Shown here one piece after another: positions 1 through 8,933 of a stretch of 31,918 nucleotides of DNA. The stretch lies in assembly GCA_030625995.1 (NCBI GenBank), contig DAOUPU010000004.1, forward strand, positions 1 to 31,918. Reading direction: 5' to 3'. The notes under the pieces are model-generated. The model saw only the letters and a program-made list of their open reading frames with translations. It did not search any database and had not been told where the DNA came from. This stretch comes from Flavobacteriaceae bacterium (GTDB taxonomy: Bacteria; Bacteroidota; Bacteroidia; Flavobacteriales; Flavobacteriaceae). Numbering within the stretch: position 1 is the stretch's first letter; each line of letters starts with the position of its first letter. A program made the position numbers and the translations under genes.

Positions 1-64
1 ATATGAAAAACTTAAGACTTGATGTAACTTTAAACCATATTTGGATTTTTTATAAAAAATAGAT

Positions 65-2431
65 ATGGTACAAGAGATAAATCCCGAAAAATTAAGGCGA
101 GTTGTAACTACTACAGCAATAAACTGGAAACAAATAAGAGAAAAAAATCGGTTGAAACCATTAATTGGTCAGAAAAGAGCCTCAGAAGCATTTGAATTTG
201 GTATAGGAAATAAGAGTGGTGGATTTAATATTTATGTTTCGGGTTATCCTGGAAGTGGAAAACTCAGAGCTGTTAATCATTTTCTGGAGGAAAAGGCTGA
301 ATTTGAAACTTCTCCCGGAGATCTGTGTTATGTCAATAATTTTAAAGATCCGTATTATCCGAAAAAGCTAAATTTACCACAAGGTGGTGCTGAAATTTTC
401 AAAAATGAAATAAGAAAACTAATTGAAGAAGTTCAGAAGGCTTTGAATAAGGCCTTAGAAAGTAAAGAGTATGCAGATAAAAGGCAATATATTATTGATG
501 AATTCAAACAAAAAGAGATTGACTTATTTAAGGTTATTTACAAAAAAGCAAGATCAAGTAATTTTGCAATCAGACGTACTCCAATAGAAATTATTGTATT
601 TCCAACAGATGAGAAAGGTTCTCCAATTAGTGATAAAATTTTTCAAAAGTTTAGTAAAAAGAAGCGAGAGGAAATAATTAAGAAACAAGATGAATTTTTG
701 GAAGAATTAAATTCCTTATTGAGAAAGAAACGCAATTTGGAAAGAGCCAGCAATACGAGTTTAATAAAGCTCGAGGAAAATGTAGCTCTCTATGCCATAG
801 AATCACTATTGGAAGAGCTTGGTGAAAAATACAGAGAGTACATTGACGTTGGTGACTATTTAGAAGATATTAGAAATGACATAATTGAAAACTTAGATGA
901 TTTCTTGATGATATCAAATGCTAAGGGGAGGAATTCTGCAGAGCAGGATCAAAAGTTCAAGAAGTATGAAGTGAATGTAATTACAAATAATGCCAATCTT
1001 AAAGGAGCACCAATAATAATGGAATTAAATCCAACATATAATAATTTATTTGGTAAAGTTGAGCATGAATCGGATATGGGTACACTCAGTACTAATTTTA
1101 CATTAATAAGAGGGGGTTCACTACATGCAGCAAATGGAGGGTATCTAATAATTCCATTAAAAGAGCTTCTATTAAATTATTTTTCATGGGATAGCTTAAA
1201 AAGAGCGCTAAACAATAATGAAATTAATATTGAGGATGCGGGTGAACGCATAGGCTTTATAAGTACTAAAAGTTTAAAGCCAGATCCAATACCACTCAAT
1301 GTTCAAATAATTTTGATAGGTTCTCCAAGATTGTATTACTTATTATATGAATGGGATGAAGATTTTAAGGAACTTTTTAAAGTTAAAGCTGAATTTGACA
1401 CTTCAATGGATTACTCATTGAGAAATGTAAAGGATTTTGCTGCAGTAACCTATAAAATTGAAAGAGAAAACGATTTACTGCCATTAAATGACAAGGCTGT
1501 TGCAAGTGTAATTGAACAAGCATTTAGAATGGCTCAAAACCAAAATAAAATTTCCATAAAATTTGGGGAGATAAGTAATATTTTGCATGAAGCACATCAT
1601 TATGCCAAGCTAGAAGCTAAAAACAAAATTACATCGGAACATATAAAAAAAGCTATTGACGCCAAGTATTTTCGATCTAATCTTATTCAAGAAAAAATTA
1701 ATGAGATGATTTTGCAGAAAAAGTTAATGATATCATTAACAGGATCTAAAATTGGGCAAATCAATGGTATTTCGGTAATAGATTTAGGAGATATCTTATT
1801 TGGACGGCCAAATAAAATAACAGTGAGTGTTGCCACTGGAAAAGAGGGCTTAGTTGATATTGAAAGAGAAGCAAAACTGGGAGGCCCTATCCATACTAAA
1901 GGTGTCCTAATTCTTTTAGGTTTTATAGTTGAAAAATATGCTCAAAATAAACCAATAAGCCTTGTTGCCAGTCTTGTTTTTGAGCAAAGTTATTCTGAAA
2001 TTGAAGGGGATAGTGCTTCAAGTGCTGAATTGTATGCAATTTTATCTAGCCTTTCTCAATTACCTATAAAACAAGGGATAGCAGTGACAGGTTCTGTTAA
2101 TCAGAAAGGGGAAATACAACCTGTGGGAGCTATCAATGAAAAGATAGAAGGTTTTTTTGAAGTTTGTAGGCAAGCAGGTTTGAGCAATGATCAAGGTGTT
2201 ATTATTCCGAAAAGTAATGTAGAGAATTTAATGCTTAAGCAAGAGGTTGTTCAAGCGGTGAAAGATGGTAACTTTCATGTGTGGGCCATTAAAAACATTG
2301 ATCAAGGAATTGAAATTCTTACCGGACACCCTGCCGGCAAAAGATTGAAAGATGGATCTTTTACCAAAAAATCTGTTCATTATTTGGTGGATCATAGAAT
2401 TGAATTATTAAACAAGAATATTAAGAGGTAG
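65..2431 (+). CDS. Lon-like protease with AAA_32-type domain
   Basis: A 788-residue cytoplasmic Lon-family serine protease (S16), of the type with an N-terminal AAA_32-like ATPase region rather than the classical Lon substrate domain. The protease domain fills roughly residues 570-770. Its Ser-Lys dyad is visible: Ser650 in EGDSASSAE and Lys693 in NEKIEGF, 43 residues apart, the same spacing as Ser679 and Lys722 of E. coli Lon. The N-terminal P-loop (residues 60-67, GYPGSGKL) ends in Leu instead of Thr/Ser. The stretch where a Walker B strand would be expected (NGGYLIIPLKEL) has no Asp-Glu pair. A charged, probably coiled-coil insert covers about 115-250. ATP use is therefore uncertain; ATP-independent LonC proteins show that the fold can work without it. 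It presumably degrades misfolded or regulatory proteins. The family is clear, the energetics are not. Confidence 0.88.
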   Translation: MVQEINPEKLRRVVTTTAINWKQIREKNRLKPLIGQKRASEAFEFGIGNKSGGFNIYVSGYPGSGKLRAVNHFLEEKAEFETSPGDLCYVNNFKDPYYPKKLNLPQGGAEIFKNEIRKLIEEVQKALNKALESKEYADKRQYIIDEFKQKEIDLFKVIYKKARSSNFAIRRTPIEIIVFPTDEKGSPISDKIFQKFSKKKREEIIKKQDEFLEELNSLLRKKRNLERASNTSLIKLEENVALYAIESLLEELGEKYREYIDVGDYLEDIRNDIIENLDDFLMISNAKGRNSAEQDQKFKKYEVNVITNNANLKGAPIIMELNPTYNNLFGKVEHESDMGTLSTNFTLIRGGSLHAANGGYLIIPLKELLLNYFSWDSLKRALNNNEINIEDAGERIGFISTKSLKPDPIPLNVQIILIGSPRLYYLLYEWDEDFKELFKVKAEFDTSMDYSLRNVKDFAAVTYKIERENDLLPLNDKAVASVIEQAFRMAQNQNKISIKFGEISNILHEAHHYAKLEAKNKITSEHIKKAIDAKYFRSNLIQEKINEMILQKKLMISLTGSKIGQINGISVIDLGDILFGRPNKITVSVATGKEGLVDIEREAKLGGPIHTKGVLILLGFIVEKYAQNKPISLVASLVFEQSYSEIEGDSASSAELYAILSSLSQLPIKQGIAVTGSVNQKGEIQPVGAINEKIEGFFEVCRQAGLSNDQGVIIPKSNVENLMLKQEVVQAVKDGNFHVWAIKNIDQGIEILTGHPAGKRLKDGSFTKKSVHYLVDHRIELLNKNIKR

Positions 2432-2576
2432 CTAGGTGCAAAAATGGTTTAATTTTTAGCATGACCTAATAAGTCCCCATTTAGGGGATAGCCAAAGTCA
2501 CCTTCTTAGGGTATGATATTACTTTTCGATAGGAATTATTGTTTAAAACAACAATTATCAATAAATTCCCCAAGTT

Positions 2577-2605
2577 TTAGAAAAGATAACCTTTATCTTT
2601 TCTAA
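2577..2605 (+). terminator. Perfect 13-bp AT-rich hairpin before hexosaminidase
   Basis: The arms TTAGAAAAGATAA (2577-2589) and TTATCTTTTCTAA (2593-2605) are exactly complementary around a 3-base loop. The hairpin lies 146 bases after the Lon-like stop and 38 bases before the hexosaminidase ATG. It may end Lon-like transcription, but the stem is AT-rich and no T-tract follows, so a regulatory 5' UTR hairpin of the next gene is equally possible. Confidence 0.4.
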
Positions 2606-2643
2606 GTCAGTTAAAAATCTATATTAAAACCAATCTGCATAAT

Positions 2644-4251
2644 ATGTTAAAATCAATCATCAAAAAAACGGCTGTTTCTGTTCTAGGTTTAATTTTGTTA
2701 GTCGCATGCCAAGTTCCAAAGAAAGAAATTATTTTTCCAAGTACCGATTTGACAAAAGAGAATCTAATCCCCTATCCACTGGAAGTAAGCGCAACAAATA
2801 GCGCCTTTGCATTGGATAAAAACTCCGTTATTCAGACTTCAGAAACAAGTGCAAATTTTGTTGATGTAGGCCATTTTCTCTCTAAAAAAATTAAAGCTAA
2901 AATAGATATAAACATACCGGTAAATATAAATGGACCTGAAAGCAACGCGAAGGTTATCTATATCAATCGAATTGAGAGTGATATCTTAACTAACAACGAA
3001 GCTTATCAATTAATTATTAGCAATGATTCGGTAAAGATAAACTCCTCGACGGCGGAAGGAGCATTTAGAGGTGTACAAACGTTACGGCAGATCATACCAG
3101 AAGTTAGTAATGACACGCTTGCAGAACAAAAAATGTGGTTAATACCTACCGGTAAAATTATAGATAAACCAAATTTTGACTATCGAGGTGTAATGATAGA
3201 TGTTGCACGACACTTTTTTAGTGTGGATGATGTTAAAAAATATATGGAAGTATTGACCTATTATAAAATTAATAAATTGCACCTACACCTGTCCGACGAT
3301 CAGGGATGGAGAATTGAAATCAAGTCTTGGCCAAAACTAACGGCAGTTGGAGGAAGTACTGAAGTAGGAGGTGCTAAAGGAGGATTCTATACACAAGAAG
3401 ATTATAAAGAAATTGTAGATTATGCAGCAAAGAGATATATCACTATTATTCCGGAAATAGATATGCCCGGACATACTAATGCGGCTTCTGTTTCGTATCC
3501 AATTTTAAATGGAAATGGAAAAACGCCTAAATTTTATACCGGTACCGAAGTTGGTTTTAGCACTCTTGACACGAAAAAAGATACTGTATATTCATTTATT
3601 GATGATGTAATTAGGGAAATATCAGCCATCACACCCGGTCCTTATTTTCATATTGGTGGTGATGAAAGTCACGTAACCAAAAAAAGAGATTATATTCATT
3701 TTATAAATAAAGTAGAAAAAATTGTTCATAAGTATGATAAGCAAATGATTGGTTGGGATGAAATCATGATAGCGGATGTGGATTCAAATGCAATCGCTCA
3801 GTTTTGGGCAGAAGAAAAAAATGCTTTGGCAGCTGTTAAAAATAAATCAAAAGTAATTCTTTCGCCGGCCACAAAAGTATATCTGGATATGAAATATGAT
3901 ACACTCTCAAAATTTGGATTACATTGGGCCGCTTATATTCCGGTTGATAGTGCTTATATCTGGAACCCTGAAAGCTTCGTTAAGGGGATTTCTAAAAAGG
4001 ATATTTTAGGTATTGAAGCACCTATTTGGTCTGAGACTATTTCTAACATGGATGAACTGGAATACCTTGCATTTCCACGAGTTATCGGATATACTGAATT
4101 GGGTTGGAGCACAGAAGAAAATCGAAATTGGGAAAGCTATAAGACTCGTTTAGCCAATCAGGCTTCTTTCTTAAATCGAATGAATGTAAAATTCTACCGT
4201 TCTAAATTAATTGATTGGAAAGAAGAGAAGGATATTCCTATAAGACCTTAA
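2644..4251 (+). CDS. Beta-N-acetylhexosaminidase, GH20 lipoprotein
   Basis: A 535-residue glycoside hydrolase family 20 enzyme that removes terminal beta-linked GlcNAc or GalNAc from chitooligosaccharides, glycans or peptidoglycan fragments by substrate-assisted catalysis. A lipoprotein signal ends at Cys22 (LLVAC), so the enzyme is probably anchored in the outer membrane or periplasm. The GH20b-type N-terminal domain covers about 35-150 and the TIM barrel about 175-505. The barrel shows HLHLSDDQGWRIEI, the PEIDMPGH loop, and the catalytic Asp340-Glu341 pair in HIGGDESH. Later aromatic motifs (QFWAEE, APIWSET, GYTELGW) fit the -1 subsite. The gene stands alone with no transporter or SusCD pair beside it. 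The family is certain; the natural substrate is not. Confidence 0.95.
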   Translation: MLKSIIKKTAVSVLGLILLVACQVPKKEIIFPSTDLTKENLIPYPLEVSATNSAFALDKNSVIQTSETSANFVDVGHFLSKKIKAKIDINIPVNINGPESNAKVIYINRIESDILTNNEAYQLIISNDSVKINSSTAEGAFRGVQTLRQIIPEVSNDTLAEQKMWLIPTGKIIDKPNFDYRGVMIDVARHFFSVDDVKKYMEVLTYYKINKLHLHLSDDQGWRIEIKSWPKLTAVGGSTEVGGAKGGFYTQEDYKEIVDYAAKRYITIIPEIDMPGHTNAASVSYPILNGNGKTPKFYTGTEVGFSTLDTKKDTVYSFIDDVIREISAITPGPYFHIGGDESHVTKKRDYIHFINKVEKIVHKYDKQMIGWDEIMIADVDSNAIAQFWAEEKNALAAVKNKSKVILSPATKVYLDMKYDTLSKFGLHWAAYIPVDSAYIWNPESFVKGISKKDILGIEAPIWSETISNMDELEYLAFPRVIGYTELGWSTEENRNWESYKTRLANQASFLNRMNVKFYRSKLIDWKEEKDIPIRP

Positions 4252-4818
4252 TCAACTGTAATAATTTTGGAACAAAAATTCTGTAAAAGGTTGACCTATA
4301 ATAATTAATTATTTTCGTGTGATGTGAAGTGAAATAAATTTGGTGCTTCTATTTCTTTATTAGATCATGTCAAAGCCAATAATTAAATAAGGAATGCCCC
4401 TCCCTGATCAGTGTTCACCCATTTTTGTTAGTTTTTTCTCTTCCTTTTTTATGCTGATTCCACAGATTTTATTTTTCCACATTTTTTATTGTCAATCCAT
4501 TTCAGGGACCTGCAGCGTAAAAACTTCTGAAATAAAAATCCATATTACCGGCCTGAGGCATTTAGGTTTGTTCAATATTTATTATTACAAATTTTAATAA
4601 GTTTATGTTAACTGTGTATCACATTAATCATAGATCTGAAAGTTTTTGGTTTATGAATAATTTCGATTTAGAAAATAGAGTTTTGGAATTTTCATTTCTT
4701 GGCTATTGTCTACATTTTGTATATGCCTTATCAAGAAGAATAAAATCATCCCGGATTCTCCTGTTATATTCATTATCTTCGTTAAAATGGAACGAATGTC
4801 AACTAATAATCAATTAAG
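4252..4818. other. 567-base stretch without a convincing gene
   Basis: This gap separates the hexosaminidase from the helicase. Two short open frames (4394-4597 and 4605-4817, both +) encode Phe/Ser/Ile/Tyr-rich peptides with no recognisable domain, and I do not accept them as genes. A good match to the Bacteroidota promoter lies at 4312-4342 (TTTC, 19 bases, TAAATTTG). If real, it would give a leader of about 470 bases before the helicase, or a small RNA. T-rich runs occur around 4425-4450. I see no tRNA or riboswitch. Confidence 0.5.
4312..4342 (+). promoter_or_regulatory. Candidate Bacteroidota-type promoter in gene-free gap
   Basis: TTTC at 4312-4315 stands in for the -33 TTTG, followed 19 bases later by a perfect TAnnTTTG -7 box (TAAATTTG, 4335-4342). 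Spacing fits the Bacteroidota sigma-ABfr consensus. The -7 box is common by chance in AT-rich DNA, so this is only a candidate. Confidence 0.3.
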
Positions 4819-7275
4819 ATGCTGATAAATCCAGAGCTTGAATTAGCATCAGATTTTGTTAAAAAAACAGACAGATCAATCTTTTTAACAGGAAGGGCAG
4901 GAACAGGCAAAACTACTTTTTTGCACAGTGTAAAAGCCAATTCATTAAAAAGATTGGTTGTGGTGGCTCCAACAGGAGTTGCCGCAATTAATGCCAAAGG
5001 TGTGACGATACATTCGTTTTTTCAAATGCCGTTCGGGCCAATTTTACCTGATGAAACGTCAATACAAAATAGAGGAACTACTTTTAACAGGAAATTCAAT
5101 AGGACCAAAATTGATATTATCAGATCTTTAGACCTCTTAATAATTGATGAAATAAGCATGGTACGCGCGGACCTGCTTGATGGTATCGACCGGGTTTTAA
5201 GACGTTATAAAGACAGAGCTAAAGTTTTTGGAGGGGTTCAGGTTTTAATGATTGGCGACTTGCAACAACTTTCACCTGTGGTTAAAAACAATGAATGGGA
5301 GCTTTTAAAGGCTTTCTATAAGACACCTTATTTTTTTAGCAGTAAAGCCTTTCAACAATGCCATGCTATTGGAATAGAATTAAAACATATTTATAGACAA
5401 GACAACGAAAAATTTATTAAAATTTTAAACCAAATCAGAAACAATAATCTCACACAAAGATCTGAAAATGAATTGAATAAAAGATATATACCGGATTTTC
5501 TTCCATCCAAAGATGAAGGTTATATTACATTAACAACTCATAATAATAGAGCTAATGATATGAATCGGTTTGAGTTAAAAAAAATAAAAAGCAAAAGTTT
5601 TTTTTATACCGCGGAAGTTGAGGGTAAATTTCCGGAATATTCTTATCCTACGCATGAAGAGTTAGAACTAAAAATAGGTGCTCAAGTGATGTTTATTAAA
5701 AACGACAGCTCATCTGAAAAAAAGTATTTTAATGGAAAAATCGGTAAAATAATTCATTTAAATAGAGAAGAAGTAAAGGTTCAATGTCCGGATGATGAAT
5801 TCGAGATTGTGTGTACCCCAGAAATATGGGAGAATGTGACTTATTCCATCAATCAAGAAACCAAAGAAATATCAGAAAATTGGGCAGGCTCATTTTCTCA
5901 AATTCCACTGCGACTGGCATGGGCGATTACAATTCATAAAAGCCAAGGGCTTACATTCGATAAAGCGATTATTGACGCGAAGGCATCTTTTGCACATGGA
6001 CAAACCTACGTAGCATTGAGTAGATGCAGAACGCTCGATGGCATTGTATTAAAAAGTAAGATTAACGAGAAGAGTATCATAAATGATGGCAGAGTGTTAA
6101 GCTTCACTAAAAATATAGAAGAGAATTTGCCTACTACTGAGATATTGAAGGAATCTCTAAAAATATACCAACTAAATCTTATTAAGGAATTATTTAATTA
6201 TTATGCTTTTTTGTATCCTGTAAAGCGTTTGATAGATATTTATTACAAAAATAAAAGTAGTTTAGAAGGAAGAATAATAGAACCTTTAACAATTCTAAAA
6301 GATGAAGGGATTATAAAATTATTACAAATTAGTGACGGTTTCGGTAAGCAATTAAAAGAATTAAGTGCGAAAATACCTGAACCGGAAAAAGATCTTATTG
6401 TCCAGGGACGAATAGAAAAAGGTATAAATTATTTTATAAAACATACAGAAGAAAAAATTAAAATCCCTTTGCAGGGGTTGACCTATTCCACAGACAATAA
6501 ATCGGTAGAGAAAGATATGCGGAGGCAGTTGAAAATACTTGACGAATTATTGTTGAACAAACAATATTGCCTCCATGGTCTAAAGGACGGATTTACAATA
6601 ACAAAATATTTAGAATTACGCGCAAAGGCAGTCTTTCAAAAAAACAATAAGTCTCGTATAAAAAAAGAACATCCCGCCACAGGAACACATCCAAGATTAT
6701 TTACGGAATTAAGTGAATTACGAAGTGTTTTTGCAGATGAACATGATGTGGAAAGGTATCAGATTTTTACGCAAAAATCATTATACGAAATGTGTGAAGA
6801 ACTTCCTGTGACAACAAAACAATTGCGCAAGATTAATGGAATGGGAAAAATTAGAGTGCAAAAATATGGGGATGAAATCCTTAAAATAATAAAGGCATAT
6901 TGCAATGACAACGGCATTGCACAAAAGGAAGATATTCAGGAAGAGAGAAAATCTAAAAAAGGAGAAACCAGGCTAGTATCCTATGAACTATTTAAAAACG
7001 GATTATCAATTCCTGAAATTGCTGCTAAAAGAGGTCTTGTAAATAGCACCATAGAAAGTCATCTCGCTAATTTCGTCGCATCAGGAGAATTAGAAATTAC
7101 GGATCTTATTTCTAAAGAAAAGTACCTGGAACTTAAAAAAATAATGGAAGCTGCAAAATTTGAGAGCTTATCAGAACTTAAAAGTAAAATTGATGATAAA
7201 TTTACATTTGGTGAAATGCGAATGGTAAGTAGAGAAATTGCTTATACAAAGAGTTTGGATACGGATAATAATTAA
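4819..7275 (+). CDS. PIF1/RecD-like helicase with HRDC and HTH domains
   Basis: An 818-residue superfamily 1 DNA helicase. Walker A is GRAGTGKT (25-32), followed by VVVAPTGVAAINAKGVTIHSFF, typical of PIF1-like enzymes. Walker B is LIIDEIS with Asp110-Glu111. A GDLQQLSPV motif III and the C-terminal AWAITIHKSQGLTFD motif complete the SF1 core (about 1-430). The second half is accessory: an HRDC-like helical domain around 627-700 (includes KINGMGKIRVQKYG) and a C-terminal HTH_40-like domain around 715-800 (SIPEIAAKRGLVNSTIESHL), the arrangement seen at the end of some RecQ proteins. Both tails probably bind DNA. A role in replication-fork repair, R-loop or G4 removal is inferred from the family. 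It is a stand-alone gene; the ATG directly precedes the conserved start of the fold. Confidence 0.9.
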   Translation: MLINPELELASDFVKKTDRSIFLTGRAGTGKTTFLHSVKANSLKRLVVVAPTGVAAINAKGVTIHSFFQMPFGPILPDETSIQNRGTTFNRKFNRTKIDIIRSLDLLIIDEISMVRADLLDGIDRVLRRYKDRAKVFGGVQVLMIGDLQQLSPVVKNNEWELLKAFYKTPYFFSSKAFQQCHAIGIELKHIYRQDNEKFIKILNQIRNNNLTQRSENELNKRYIPDFLPSKDEGYITLTTHNNRANDMNRFELKKIKSKSFFYTAEVEGKFPEYSYPTHEELELKIGAQVMFIKNDSSSEKKYFNGKIGKIIHLNREEVKVQCPDDEFEIVCTPEIWENVTYSINQETKEISENWAGSFSQIPLRLAWAITIHKSQGLTFDKAIIDAKASFAHGQTYVALSRCRTLDGIVLKSKINEKSIINDGRVLSFTKNIEENLPTTEILKESLKIYQLNLIKELFNYYAFLYPVKRLIDIYYKNKSSLEGRIIEPLTILKDEGIIKLLQISDGFGKQLKELSAKIPEPEKDLIVQGRIEKGINYFIKHTEEKIKIPLQGLTYSTDNKSVEKDMRRQLKILDELLLNKQYCLHGLKDGFTITKYLELRAKAVFQKNNKSRIKKEHPATGTHPRLFTELSELRSVFADEHDVERYQIFTQKSLYEMCEELPVTTKQLRKINGMGKIRVQKYGDEILKIIKAYCNDNGIAQKEDIQEERKSKKGETRLVSYELFKNGLSIPEIAAKRGLVNSTIESHLANFVASGELEITDLISKEKYLELKKIMEAAKFESLSELKSKIDDKFTFGEMRMVSREIAYTKSLDTDNN

Positions 7276-7394
7276 CACAGGACTGTCTCTGTATGTCGTA
7301 TTTCATTTCTTTATTCGGGGTTATTTAACGTTAATCAGAAACGCACTGTTAATACCTTTAAATTTACGGGTTTAGACGCCTTACCTTTGCAAGG

Positions 7395-8123
7395 TTAAAT
7401 ATTTGAATTACCCGGTTTAAATCTTTTTTTTGCTTCCTTCATTATTGACTCAGTTGCAGTCGCGCCTACTCTGCTGACTCCGATTTCTTTAACTTTTAAA
7501 ATTTGGTCTAAAGTTCGTATTCCTCCTGCTGCCTTAATCTGAACATTTGGGTTGCAAGATCTTCTCATTAATGTTAAATCATGTTCTGTTGCGCCAACAT
7601 AATCATAGTGACCGTCTTCATTTTTTACAAATCCGTATCCTGTAGAAGTTTTTACAAATGCAACACTGTTGTCATTACATAATTGACACAGCTTTATTTT
7701 GATACCATCGTCAGTAACAAAATCGGTTTCAAAGATCACTTTTAAAATCACGTCATTTTCACGACAAATTGAATTTATTTCTGCTAATTCCGTATTGATA
7801 TATTTCCAATCCTGCTGCAAAACTTTTCCAATATTAATCACCATATCTACCTCATCGGCGCCGTCTCGAATAACCTGTTTCGCTTCCATTTTCTTTATTT
7901 CAATTGAGCTATTGCCATGTGGGAATCCGATTACTGCGCAAATTCCAACGTCACATCCTTTAAGGAGTTCTGTTGCCTTTTTAGTATGATAAGGCTTTAC
8001 ACAAACAGTTGCCACGTCGTTTTTCCTAGCAATTTCACAATTTTTGATCAGATCAGAATCGGTAAATGTTGGATGAAGGATCGAATGATCTATCATTTTC
8101 GCTATTTCTTTAATTGTAGTCAT
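7395..8123 (-). CDS. deoC: Deoxyribose-phosphate aldolase
   Basis: A 242-residue class I aldolase that reversibly splits 2-deoxyribose-5-phosphate into glyceraldehyde-3-phosphate and acetaldehyde during deoxynucleoside catabolism. It is a cytoplasmic TIM barrel. The Schiff-base lysine is Lys158 in FVKTSTGYG. The assisting lysine is Lys197 in IKAAGGIRT, and the acidic motif DGADEVDMV (87-95) supplies the conserved Asp. IDHSILHP near the N-terminus is the usual first strand. The length matches the family. The usual partners (deoA, deoB, deoD) are not adjacent. It converges with the helicase gene across a 119-base gap. Confidence 0.95.
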   Translation of the reverse strand: MTTIKEIAKMIDHSILHPTFTDSDLIKNCEIARKNDVATVCVKPYHTKKATELLKGCDVGICAVIGFPHGNSSIEIKKMEAKQVIRDGADEVDMVINIGKVLQQDWKYINTELAEINSICRENDVILKVIFETDFVTDDGIKIKLCQLCNDNSVAFVKTSTGYGFVKNEDGHYDYVGATEHDLTLMRRSCNPNVQIKAAGGIRTLDQILKVKEIGVSRVGATATESIMKEAKKRFKPGNSNI

Positions 8124-8447
8124 TGTATTTACTTCAATCAGTATAATTAGTATCTACTGTGATTTATTTTAATTATCATTCATAATTTATCAATCGATTC
8201 TCACCTTTCGAAAGGCATTTCCTTTTAACCATAGACTCACCGTGTGATTTGGTTGATAAAGGTAGTAAAAACAATTCTCCATCCCGTGGGTAAATAAATT
8301 TCACTCAATCGAGGTATAGAATCTCCTTCTAAGAAGGCAATATAAATGATATCGTTAAGTGATCGTGTCAAAAAAAAAAATCCAACTTATTTTAATAAGT
8401 TGGATTTTGATCTGCACTCTATAATTTGAATGAGATTTAAGGAATGA
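8124..8447. other. 324-base gap with palindromes upstream of deoC
   Basis: This region holds the deoC promoter side and the 3' end of the next minus-strand gene. Visible structures are a perfect 12-base palindrome CCTTTCGAAAGG (8204-8215), a CCTTCT/AGAAGG palindrome around one base (8325-8337), and the terminator at 8377-8408 listed separately. No open frame here looks like a gene, and I see no clear TAnnTTTG box for deoC. Confidence 0.5.
8377..8408 (-). terminator. Rho-independent terminator of the 161-aa lipoprotein gene
   Basis: The 15-base arms AAAATCCAACTTATT (8377-8391) and AATAAGTTGGATTTT (8394-8408) pair perfectly. An A-run at 8370-8380 on the + strand gives a long U-tract on the minus-strand transcript. 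It lies 40 bases past the stop codon of the gene at 8448-8933. Confidence 0.85.
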
Positions 8448-8933
8448 TTAGTTTTTTCTAGGTCTAAGTGGACATTCGAAATACATTTCAGTGCGCATAA
8501 AATCATTTAGATCAAGATCTTCCTCCTTACAAGCCATGTCATATTTAGTAGGATCAACACCTGATTTTAAAACATTTAAATGCCAACGGCCACCATTATA
8601 ATCTCTATCTCCTGGTTTTGAATCTGAAATTAGCGGCACACCATCTTTAAAAGGATATTCTCCCATTTCTTTTGGCATAAGATACAATTCGTCAAAAGAA
8701 TCACTCCTGGGTGAAAAGGTTGCGGGGACAACAATGCCGGAATATAATATACAATCTGCCCAAATTGGGGGTTGAGGCCTTTGTCCTTTAGATACCGTAA
8801 TTTTTGATATCTGTTCGATGAGTGATTCGGTACTTTTTTGGGCAAATTCTGAGTCATAGGATTCATTATCCGAACAACTTGTATTTATCAGAAATACTGC
8901 AGGAACTAAAATAAATAACAATAATTTTTTCAT
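8448..8933 (-). CDS. Small lipoprotein of unknown function
   Basis: A 161-residue protein with a clear lipoprotein signal: MKKLLLF, a hydrophobic stretch, then Cys20 followed by SDNES, an acidic/Ser start often seen on surface-exposed Bacteroidota lipoproteins. The mature part has a Ser/Lys-rich lead, a PQPPIWADC segment, and an NGGRWHLNVLKSG segment near 113-125. It has three further cysteines (61, 135, 154) that could form disulfides, and a basic tail (RPRKN). I do not recognise the family. The gene is monocistronic with its own strong terminator. A perfect TAnnTTTG box lies on the minus strand at 8961-8968, about 28 bases before the ATG. It is most likely a secreted or surface protein; function unknown. 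Confidence 0.75.
   Translation of the reverse strand: MKKLLLFILVPAVFLINTSCSDNESYDSEFAQKSTESLIEQISKITVSKGQRPQPPIWADCILYSGIVVPATFSPRSDSFDELYLMPKEMGEYPFKDGVPLISDSKPGDRDYNGGRWHLNVLKSGVDPTKYDMACKEEDLDLNDFMRTEMYFECPLRPRKN

Noticed and set aside
4394..4597. 67-codon open frame on +
   Set aside because: Phe/Ser/Ile-rich peptide with no domain or signal logic, in an AT-rich gap; no start context. Likely chance.
4605..4817. 70-codon open frame on +, ending just before the helicase ATG
   Set aside because: Composition unlike neighbouring genes and no recognisable motif; more likely leader sequence.
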